Below, piece after piece: positions 1 to 5,581 of a stretch of DNA of 5,581 nucleotides. The stretch comes from an uncultured Gammaproteobacteria bacterium (lineage in GTDB: Bacteria; Pseudomonadota; Gammaproteobacteria; CAJQNE01). Made by a program: the position numbers and the translations under genes. Each line of letters begins with the position of its first letter. Position 1 is the stretch's first letter. The DNA lies in the NCBI GenBank assembly GCA_905479545.1, contig CAJQNE010000200.1, positions 1-5,581 on the forward strand, written 5' to 3'. The notes under the pieces are model-generated. The model searched no databases. It was not told the origin of the DNA and saw nothing but the letters and a program-made list of their open reading frames with translations.

Positions 1-3000
1 GCGATGAGCTAGCGGTTCAAACCTATCATGTTGATGGAGCGGGCGAAGCTGCCGGCGTGGGTGCGAGCCTGGTTGGCGGTAGAGCTCCTGCCGCTACTGA
101 TAACGTTGCCCGTACCAGCGGCACGTTCGACCTGGACCCCAGCGATGGTTTGGTTGACCAATCTATTGTTGCCGTTGTGGTGGGTAGTGATAGCCGTAGC
201 GATATCGATTTTGGCTATAACTTCAGCACCATCGTGAATACCAACGATTCAGGTGCAGGTTCGTTCCGTCAATTCTCAAACAACAATAACCTGCTTCTTA
301 ATACCGGGCTGGATCAAGAGGGTATCGACAATACCCAAGGGGTTAATGGCGGTGTTGTGAAGGAAGCGGCGATATTTATGGTGCCAACGTCGGAAGACAG
401 CGGCTTGCTAGCGAATCGTCCGGCCGACGGCGGCTGTAATTCGGCTGGCGTTTGTACCTTTACGCCAGTGACTCAATCAATTACCAATTTCGAAGATCCG
501 GCGATTATCGACGGTACGTTACAGGCGGGCGGAACTTGCGGAACGGGTGACCTTGCTGATCGTGAACTGAAAATACGACTCGACGGTTCGCAGGTAACCC
601 CCGGACTGAACGGTATTATCCTCACCGGCGGTGGTGATCATGTGGTGCGCGGCATGAACGTCTATGGCCACGTGCCCGACTCCGGCGGTGGCAATGGCGT
701 AGGTATCGCCATGGTATTCGACAGCAGTAACAACCTGATTGCCTGTAACCACGTAGGTACCAATGTGCAAGCGACTGCCGCCGAAGGTGCGGGTAACGCC
801 CACGGTGTATTCATTGGCATTAATGCCAGCAACAATATTATTGGTACTGCCGATAATGCTGATCGCAACGTTCTCTCGGGCAACCTCAACTACGGCCTTG
901 GCATTCTAGGGCCTCCGTTTGGCACCGACGACAATATGCGGATTGAGAACAACTACATCGGTACGGACATTACCGGCACAGTAGCTATCCCGAATGGCAA
1001 CGTTGCCAACAGCGTTAACAACGGCGGAATAGTGACCGGTAAAACGGTTGGTACGCAGATTATTAATAACCTGATTTCGGGCAATATCGGTGCCGGTATC
1101 GATATGAATAGCGCCAGCGATACGCTAATCAGCGGCAACCGTATTGGTACCGATGTTAGTGGCACGGCATTGTCGAACACTCAAGACGGTGTATATCTGC
1201 GGGCTTCGGCCAACACCGATTCGAGCCAGAACAATTCTATCGTCGACAACCTGGTGGACTACAACAGTGGCAGCGGTATTACCATTGGTGGTGCTAGTGG
1301 AGCGACGCCGGGTGGCGTGTCGCTTACTACTATAACCGGTAACTCGCTAACCAATAATGGCGGTGCAGGTATTGATGTGAACGCGGCCTCAACCCAAACC
1401 AGCATAGTTAACAACGTGATAACCGGTAACGGCGCGGCGGGCGGTGATCTGGACGACGGTATTATTCTGCGTTGCACCGACACCGAGGGCGATATACAGA
1501 CCCCGGCTATTAACCCGACGCAGAACCTGATTAATGCCAACACCCTTCAGCAAAACGCTGGCGCGGGTGTGTTAGTAGATGACTGCATGGAAGGGGTGCG
1601 AATTACTGAGAACTCGTTCGGCAATAACGGCGGGTTGGGTATTGATCTGAACGACACCGTGCAAATAAATGGCGACGGCGTAACCATTAACGACCTTAAC
1701 GATGCTGATGTGGCCGGTAATACCGGCCTGAACTTCCCGGTGTTTGATTTGGCCCTACTCAATGGCGGCAGCGTAGAAATTGCTGGCTTTGTAACTCCCG
1801 GCGCAACTATCGAGTTATATAAGTCGGCTGTCGACCCCACGCTATTTGGTGAGGGCGAAACCTTCCTGGCTAGCTTTGTAGAGGGTTCCGCCAGCGACCT
1901 GGATAGCGGCACCGGCTCTTATGTTGATGCCACTGTGGGCCAGAATTCTGACCAGAATCGTTTCCGCTTTGATTTGGGCGGGGCTGCAGTAGCACCGGGT
2001 GAAACGCTTACCGCTATCGCCATTGATGCTAACGGTAATACTTCAGAATTTAACTACGGCATTGAAGTGCTGGAAACCATTCCACCGCCATCGGTGTCGG
2101 CAGAGGTCTGCTATCTCGTTGCGGACCAAGGCCCGAATAATACGGATCACCTTACCGAGGTAAATAAAGCCACCGGCATTGAGCGCTATATTGGTGAAAC
2201 CAATACTACGAATATCGAGGCGATGGCCATTCAGCCCGGTACGGGCGATATATTCGCCGCCAATGCCAGCACATTGGGCACTCTGAACCGGGTTGATGGT
2301 AGTTATACCGAGATCGGCAGTTTCGGAACGGGAAGCCATAGCACTCTCGGTTCACAAACTTTTTCCGATGTGGATGGTTTGATATTTGATGGCGCCGACC
2401 AGACTGGCCAAACACTCTATGGTGTTCACCGTAGCTCGGGCCCGGATATTTTATTCCGGATTGATCCCACCACCGGCGGTTATGTATCCGGTGCCTTTAA
2501 TGGCGACGATTACATTGCGCTGCCTAGCGTTGCCGTTGGCGGCTCTACGCTCGGTGATGTGGACGATATCGCCATCGACCCCACCAGTGGCGTTATGTAC
2601 GGCGTTGCCAATAATGGTGGCAGTGTTAACTACCTCATCAGAGTTAACCTCGTGACCGGCGGCGTATATGCGATTGGTTCCATGGCGCCAGCTACCGATG
2701 TCGAAGGCCTTGGCGTGGACTATGAGGGGCAGCTGTATGGCTCGAGTGGCTCCAATGAAGAGTTTTATCTGGTCGATAAAACCGATGGTTCTACCAGCGT
2801 AATTGGCGTGCTGGGCAACCCACCAGGCGGCCCGGGGGCGTTGAGTGATTACGAAGCTATCAGTTGTCTTACCGCGCCAATCCCCCGGATTGACATTGAA
2901 ATAATTAAAACCGTGAGCAACCCCACACCGAGTGAAGGCAGTAATATTACCTATACCATTACTATCGAAAACACCGGCGACATAGACGCTACCGGAGTGG

Positions 3001-5581
3001 TAACGCAAGATTTGGTACCGCTGGGTATTCGGCCAACCGGTGCAACCGCCAGTGTGGGTTCGTTTGATGTGGCGGCTTCTACCTGGACTATTCCGGTGTT
3101 GGGTCTCAACTCGCCGCAAACGCTGGAAATTCAGGCGTTAGTTGAACAGGGTACGGCCGGAGCGACGATTATTAACACCGCTGAGGTGATCTCGCACAAC
3201 GAATCGGATGTAGATTCATCGCCGGATAATCAGGTGGCAGAGGAAGATGACCAGTCTTCTGTGCCGCTGACAGTGCTAACGCCTATTCCACCGAATCTGC
3301 CAGATGCAAATACTTGTTACTTCCTGGCTGGCGAAAGCAAAAACGACAGCAGCGATCATCTCTCGACTGCACCTGCAGACTCAGAAGGCTATTTCATTGG
3401 GCTTGGTTCTACTGACGCGACGGGCATCAGCACGCAGCCCGGTTCGGGCCTGCAATTCCTAAGCACTCCTACGTCACTGCTCAGGGTTGATCCGGCTACC
3501 GGCACGGCTATTACTGTCGGCTCTGCAGGGTCGGCATCCGGTGCGGAAGGCACTATTGCAATAAACAATATCGTTGAACTGGCGTTTGACCCATTTGATG
3601 CCAGTGGTGAGGTTCTCTATGCCGTGCATCGCCGTGTTGGTAGTCCGGATATTCTGGTGCGTCTCGATCCGGCAACCGGCGCAGTATTGCCTTTGGCGTT
3701 CTCGAACCGTGGTTATATGGTGCTAAGCGGCGCGTTGGCTGGTTACGATGATATTCGAGCGATCGCAATCGACCCCGCTGACAGTACTTTCTACGCGATT
3801 CTCGGCGATGGTAGTGACAACCGGTTAGTGTCGATGACTAGCTTTAATGGTGAAGTAGTCACTGACTTTGGCAGCCTTGGTTTTGGCAGGACCGTAGGTA
3901 TGTCGTTCCCGAATACAGGTGGCACGGCGGTAGTAATAACGGGTGAGGGTGACAACGACCACTACACGGTTACCCCGTCGCCATTCCTGGTAAGTTCAAA
4001 GACTGATTTGGGTAACAATATTGTAGGAATTCCTGACGACGTAGAAGAGCTACAAGACTACCAGGGCGTAAGTTGTGGCTTGCCTCCTGTGGATATTGCT
4101 GTCACGAAGACAGTGTCACCGACTAATGTTGGTCCTGGCCAAACGTTGACCTGGACAGTACAGGTGACTAACGAATCGACCAGTGTCGCCGGTGGATTGG
4201 TTATTGAAGATCGCTTAAGTGCGGGGCTCAGCTTCGACAGCGCGACACCTAATAAAGGTGCTTATGACGCCGCAACCGACCGGTGGTTTATTAACTACTT
4301 GTCAGCCGGCGAAACCGCGACACTGCAGCTGGTCAGCACGGCTCCGGTTGATGCTTCGGGCCAGATGGTCGAAAACGTCGCTGAACTTATCGGTCTGCAC
4401 GCATTTGATACCGACTCTACGCCGGCTAACAATGTCGCGGCTGAGGACGATCAGGATAACGCCGTTGTTACGTTAGGCGACGTGGAGCCGGCGCCGGTTT
4501 GTGAAGGGCAGAAGTTCTCTGTTGTCGACTGGGATCGTATTCCTGCTTCGATTAACACCACGCAGACAGACACTCAGTACGGCATTACTTCGACGGTTAC
4601 TGCCACTCGATTGCCCGGCGGAATATTGCCGGCAATATGGTCGAACACCAGCCCTTCATATGGCTCTGAGTATGGCGTGAATCCGATGCGAAATATCGGT
4701 GGTACTGAGCTGGTTGTGCAGTTCGACCGACCGTTGTCGCAGCTGAGCTTCTATTACACAGACATTGATACTGCTGATGAAGTAGGCACTATTTCTGGTT
4801 CGCTCAATGGTACTGCTGTGACTCCTGGTGTAACCCTCGGCCCGCTGGCTTCAGGTATGGCAATTACTGTGAACCTCGATCAGTCGCTGACAGTGCGGGA
4901 TGATGCCGCAGACGGTAGTAACGATGTAGGCGCCGAATTGCGGGCCGTAATCGTTGGCTTTAATACGCCAGTGGATCAAATAACGATTAGCTCAGCCCGG
5001 GCCGGCGTGTTGGCACAGGTGCTTAGTGACATACAGCTATGCGCTGACTTCAGCGACGCACCGTTACCATTGCAGACCGCATTGCACATAGGCGCGCAGG
5101 CGAGTGGCATCTATCTGGGTAACATTGTTGATAGTGACGCAGGCCCGTACACAGCGGCGGACGCTAATGGTGATGGAGCCGATGACGATGGCGTGTTGCT
5201 AAACGGCAGTAGTTTGCAGGATCAAGTGCTGGTGTTCGGTGAAAGCAACAGTGTGATACTGGATATCACCACCATTGGCGCCGGCACCCTGTACCCATAC
5301 TTTGATTTCAACGCGGATGGTGATTTTGATGATGTTGGTGAAACACTCACACCCATAGTGTCGGCTGGTGGAACTGTTAGCCTGACAGTCGATCTTGCCG
5401 ATGACTTAGTCGCTGGCCCGACCTTTGCTCGCTTTAGATATACCAATAGCACTGAGGCGAACGCGGACGACCCATCCGGGGCTGTGAATGGCGGTGAGGT
5501 TGAAGATTACCGTGTGTTCCTTCAGTCGGCCGGTGTGCCGGTAAGCGGCAGTGTTTATCATGATGTGGATCACGATGGTTC
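1..5581 (+). CDS. Internal fragment of a giant multidomain surface/secreted protein (SdrD_B, beta-helix, DUF11, GEVED); both ends missing
   Basis: One frame is open across the whole window: bases 1-2 finish a preceding codon, 1,859 complete codons run from 3 to 5579, and the last two bases begin another. The translation is rich in Gly, Asn, Asp, Thr and Val, very poor in Lys, and shows no transmembrane-like segment, as expected for an exported beta-rich protein. Recognisable pieces are an SdrD_B tail (1-75), a parallel beta-helix (79-580), an Ig-like sandwich (585-690), two propeller-like modules (703-955, 1105-1358), each followed by a DUF11 (962-1091, 1363-1492), an unassigned Cys-bounded domain (1500-1680), a GEVED domain (1682-1840) and the start of another SdrD_B-like domain (1847-1859). 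Proteins of this make-up are usually annotated as adhesin-like, and that role is inferred here. No catalytic site is visible. Signal peptide, anchor, promoter and ribosome-binding site are outside the window. No frameshift is needed anywhere, so the reading frame looks intact. Confidence 0.95.
3..230 (+). other. C-terminal part of an SdrD_B-like domain (residues 1-75)
   Basis: The segment opens with DELAVQTYHVDGAGEAAGVG, then has a GGRAP...TDN stretch, and ends in DIDFGYNF (DFGYNF at 69-74) directly before the beta-helix. In SdrD_B-like (Cna-B-related) domains of large bacterial surface proteins, a short beta-sandwich often closes with a VDFGF/DFGYNF-type strand, and it often sits immediately before an NTNDSGAGSLRQ-type beta-helix. 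The same order is seen here. The N-terminal half of the domain lies upstream of the window. These domains usually act as rigid spacers or stalks outside the cell. The fold call rests on the closing motif and context and is moderately secure. Confidence 0.6.
237..1755 (+). other. Right-handed parallel beta-helix domain (PbH1-type repeats, residues about 79-580)
   Basis: The domain opens with NTNDSGAGSFRQF (79-91), a variant of the NTNDSGAGSLRQ motif that precedes many secreted beta-helices. DPAIIDGT (165-172) begins the regular coils. Short coil motifs then recur every 20-40 residues: NVLSGN (289-294), NYIGTD (317-322), NLISGN (356-361), NRIGTD (379-384), NSLTNNGGAGIDV (447-459), NVITGN (471-476) and NSFGNNGGLGIDL (537-549). 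Asn ladders and G-I-D turns of this kind are typical of NosD/pectate-lyase-like helices. Known relatives bind or cleave polysaccharides, but I see no convincing catalytic triad, so a structural or carbohydrate-binding role is more cautious. Six Cys occur (145, 151, 179, 248, 491, 528); 145/151 and 491/528 could pair if the protein is exported to an oxidising compartment. The end at about 580 (NFPVF) follows a family-typical exit sequence after NDLNDADVAGNTG. Confidence 0.85.
1756..2078 (+). other. Ig-like beta-sandwich after the beta-helix (residues about 585-692)
   Basis: This piece runs NGGSVEIAGFVTPGATIELY, then GEGETFLASF, and ends with ETLTAIAIDANGNTSEF (last residue 683). The series 'G..T-PG-ATIELY ... 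GEGxTFL ... G..LTA-A-D-x-GNTSEF' is the usual Ig-like sandwich attached to the C-terminal side of NTNDSGAGS-type beta-helices in exported bacterial proteins. The final A-x-D-x-x-GN-T-S-E-F strand is especially characteristic. It probably caps the helix and links it to the propeller region through a Pro-rich stretch (IPPPSVSAEV, 693-702). Its role is structural as far as the sequence shows. Confidence 0.7.
2109..2867 (+). other. Propeller-like module 1, bounded by Cys703 and Cys955
   Basis: The 253 residues hold about five repeats of roughly 50 residues. Each pairs a strand such as DDIAIDPTSGVMYGV (854-868) with a strand such as LFRIDPTTG (ending at 825) and often a V/I-G turn. The ring elements are HLTEVNKATG, TLNRVDGSYTEIG, LFRIDPTTG, LIRVNLVTG and FYLVDKTDG. 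This 'A/G-ID-P...LYG ... L-RVD-x-x-TG...IG' pattern is that of beta-propellers, close in style to the DUF6923 modules often found beside DUF11. The module starts with CYLVAD and ends with DYEAISC, with no Cys between. Because CYLVAD resembles the outer strand and YEAIS the inner strand of one blade, the two Cys would sit where the ring closes. The blade count is read by eye. Confidence 0.6.
2886..3275 (+). other. DUF11 domain 1 (residues 962-1091)
   Basis: The start IDIEIIKTVSNPTPSEGSNI and the strand TYTITIENTG (983-992) are the hallmark of DUF11 (PF01345 / conserved repeat TIGR01451), followed by a D-x-VP-LGI turn and a NTAEV strand near the end. The tail SSPDNQVAEEDDQ (ending at 1084) is the usual acidic exit of the family. 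DUF11 is an Ig-like beta-sandwich that acts as an extracellular spacer in many giant surface proteins, with no enzymatic role known to me. It follows propeller module 1 directly, seven residues after Cys955. Confidence 0.9.
3315..4076 (+). other. Propeller-like module 2, bounded by Cys1105 and Cys1358
   Basis: At 254 residues this is almost the same length as module 1 and shares its landmarks in the same order: an opening CYFLAG, a DHL triplet, a Q-PG-x-G turn, LLRVDPATG, VLYAVHR (1204-1210), PDILVRLDPATG (ending at 1226), a D-D-I...IAIDP strand (1249-1258) and the closing VSC. The strongest match is TLYGVHR..GPDILFRIDPTTG in module 1 against VLYAVHR..SPDILVRLDPATG here, at offsets 101 and 99 from the opening Cys. 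It lies between the two DUF11 domains. The last third has drifted more: the blade strands around 1300-1340 are hard to align with module 1. Confidence 0.6.
4089..4478 (+). other. DUF11 domain 2 (residues 1363-1492)
   Basis: The start VDIAVTKTVSPTNVGPGQTL, the strand TWTVQVTNES (1383-1392), a D-RL-S-AGL-SF turn, an ENVAEL strand and the acidic tail AAEDDQ (1479-1484) identify a second DUF11. The opening Asp (964 and 1364) and the tail Gln (1084 and 1484) are each exactly 400 residues apart between the two copies, so the copies have the same length over that span. Its role is as for copy 1, an extracellular Ig-like spacer. Confidence 0.9.
4500..5042 (+). other. Cys-bounded beta-rich domain of unknown family (residues 1500-1680)
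   Basis: I do not recognise this domain. It follows a VEPAP linker and begins with CEGQKFSVVDWDR. It then alternates polar and hydrophobic residues in strands such as YGITSTVTATRL, TELVVQFDRPLSQLSFYYTD and AELRAVIVGF, and ends in LSDIQLC. The predicted make-up is all beta, and the 'V-FD-RP-LSQLSF-Y-TD-ID' stretch looks like the core of a jelly-roll sandwich of the kind seen in surface-protein ligand-binding or anchor-type domains. As in the propeller modules, the only two Cys are its first and last residues. It takes the place that a third propeller would hold. A carbohydrate- or ligand-binding role is possible but unproven. Confidence 0.5.
5046..5528 (+). other. GEVED domain (residues 1682-1842) with Asp-rich, possibly calcium-binding loops
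   Basis: The domain has the full family signature. It opens with DFSDAP (1682-1687), a D-F-x-D-A-P start. It then has an acidic loop DANGDGADDDGV (1720-1731), a central DFNADGDFDDVGE (1768-1780), a FARFRY strand and the closing GEVEDYRV (1831-1838). DxNxDG-type loops are the usual way such domains bind calcium, so Ca2+-dependent rigidity is a reasonable inference. GEVED domains occur in large secreted or cell-surface bacterial proteins, and their exact role is not established to my knowledge. It follows the unassigned Cys-bounded domain directly and is followed by a new SdrD_B-like start. Confidence 0.88.
5538..5581 (+). other. First strand of another SdrD_B-like domain (residues 1846-1859, cut by window end)
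   Basis: VSGSVYHDVDHDG (1847-1859) matches the 'V-x-G-x-V-F/Y-x-D-x-N/D-x-D-G' opening of SdrD_B-like and Cna-B-like domains, in which the Asp residues usually bind calcium. Only the first strand is in the window. It is the head of the same domain type whose tail opens the window at residues 1-75, so another SdrD_B region, and possibly another beta-helix, probably follows. Confidence 0.65.

Larger units (their letters stand above)
2109..4499 (+). repeat. Diverged tandem duplication: (propeller + DUF11) x 2, period about 400 residues (1.2 kb)
   Basis: Unit 1 runs from Cys703 to the residue before Cys1105, and unit 2 from Cys1105 to the residue before Cys1500. Both are Cys-bounded propeller, short linker, DUF11, acidic EDDQ tail and Pro-containing linker. 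Equivalent points are 402 (opening Cys), 403 (closing Cys) and 400 (two points in DUF11) residues apart. The DNA of the two copies is no longer near-identical, so this is an old in-frame duplication or an insertion of related modules, not a recent copy. Confidence 0.8.

Noticed and set aside
28..237. A short + strand frame with a Leu/Val/Trp-rich, membrane-like C-terminal half
   Set aside because: It is a shifted reading of the SdrD_B tail, which is better supported in frame 3. The hydrophobic look comes from Gly/Val/Asp codons (ggt, gtt, gat) read one base out of frame.
360..720. Internal ATG codons such as those near 378 and 654 as possible gene starts
   Set aside because: The frame is open upstream to the edge of the window and in the middle of known domains, and no ribosome-binding site with an intergenic gap is present, so none marks a gene start.
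953..1543. Hydrophobic, Leu/Ile/Pro-rich minus-strand frames (953-1180 and 1259-1543) that resemble membrane proteins
   Set aside because: They are the complement of the beta-helix. Asn codons (aat, aac) read as Ile/Val and Gly codons (ggt, ggc) as Thr/Ala on the other strand, which produces membrane-like strings by artefact.
850..1655. Recurrent short motifs (NxISGN, IGTD, GGxGID) that could suggest a DNA repeat array or CRISPR
   Set aside because: Spacing and DNA sequence vary from copy to copy while the protein motif is kept, as expected for beta-helix coils. There is no constant repeat with unique spacers.
237..1755. A polysaccharide lyase or hydrolase assignment for the beta-helix
   Set aside because: The fold fits, but no Asp/Asp/Arg or His-containing active site typical of pectate lyases or GH28 enzymes could be identified, so only a structural or binding role is stated.
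2451..3119. A 222-codon open frame on the minus strand
   Set aside because: It lies wholly opposite the propeller and DUF11 coding region, has no recognisable domain, and arises because the + strand codon usage yields few antisense stops. The + strand frame carries clear domain signatures over the same bases.
4089..4478. A possible catalytic or toxin-type domain around the second DUF11
   Set aside because: The sequence matches DUF11 strand by strand and has no catalytic motif. No toxin, immunity or delivery-system gene is present in the window.

Overview
The window is a single protein-coding stretch. Frame 3 of the + strand (codon n starts at base 3n) reads from base 3 to base 5579 without a stop, giving 1,859 complete codons. 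No start codon or stop codon of the gene lies inside the window, so this is an internal piece of a giant gene. There is no intergenic DNA, RNA gene, mobile element or CRISPR array. Residue numbers below count from the first complete codon of the window.

The protein is a mosaic of extracellular beta-rich domains. In order: the tail of an SdrD_B-like domain (residues 1-75); a right-handed parallel beta-helix opened by an NTNDSGAGS motif (about 79-580); an Ig-like beta-sandwich (about 585-690); a Cys-bounded propeller-like module (703-955); a DUF11 domain (962-1091); a second propeller-like module (1105-1358); a second DUF11 (1363-1492); a third Cys-bounded beta domain of unknown type (1500-1680); a GEVED domain with Asp-rich loops that look calcium-binding (1682-1840); and the first residues of another SdrD_B-like domain (1847 onward).

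The middle of the protein is a diverged tandem duplication. The propeller plus DUF11 unit occurs twice with a period of about 400 residues (1.2 kb). The two DUF11 copies are offset by exactly 400 residues at both their first and last conserved positions. All six cysteines after residue 690 sit at the first or last residue of a module, one pair per module.

The composition (rich in Gly, Asn, Asp and Thr, with only about 12 lysines in 1,859 residues), the absence of any hydrophobic segment in this frame and the domain types point to a very large secreted or surface-attached protein. An adhesin or matrix-type protein is the likely role, but no substrate or partner can be read from the sequence. 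This combination of families is most familiar from large exported proteins of Gram-negative, often aquatic or marine bacteria. The moderately GC-rich DNA (roughly 50-55 % by eye) fits a gammaproteobacterium, but the taxonomic call is tentative. The secretion signal, cell-wall or outer-membrane anchor and promoter all lie outside the window.
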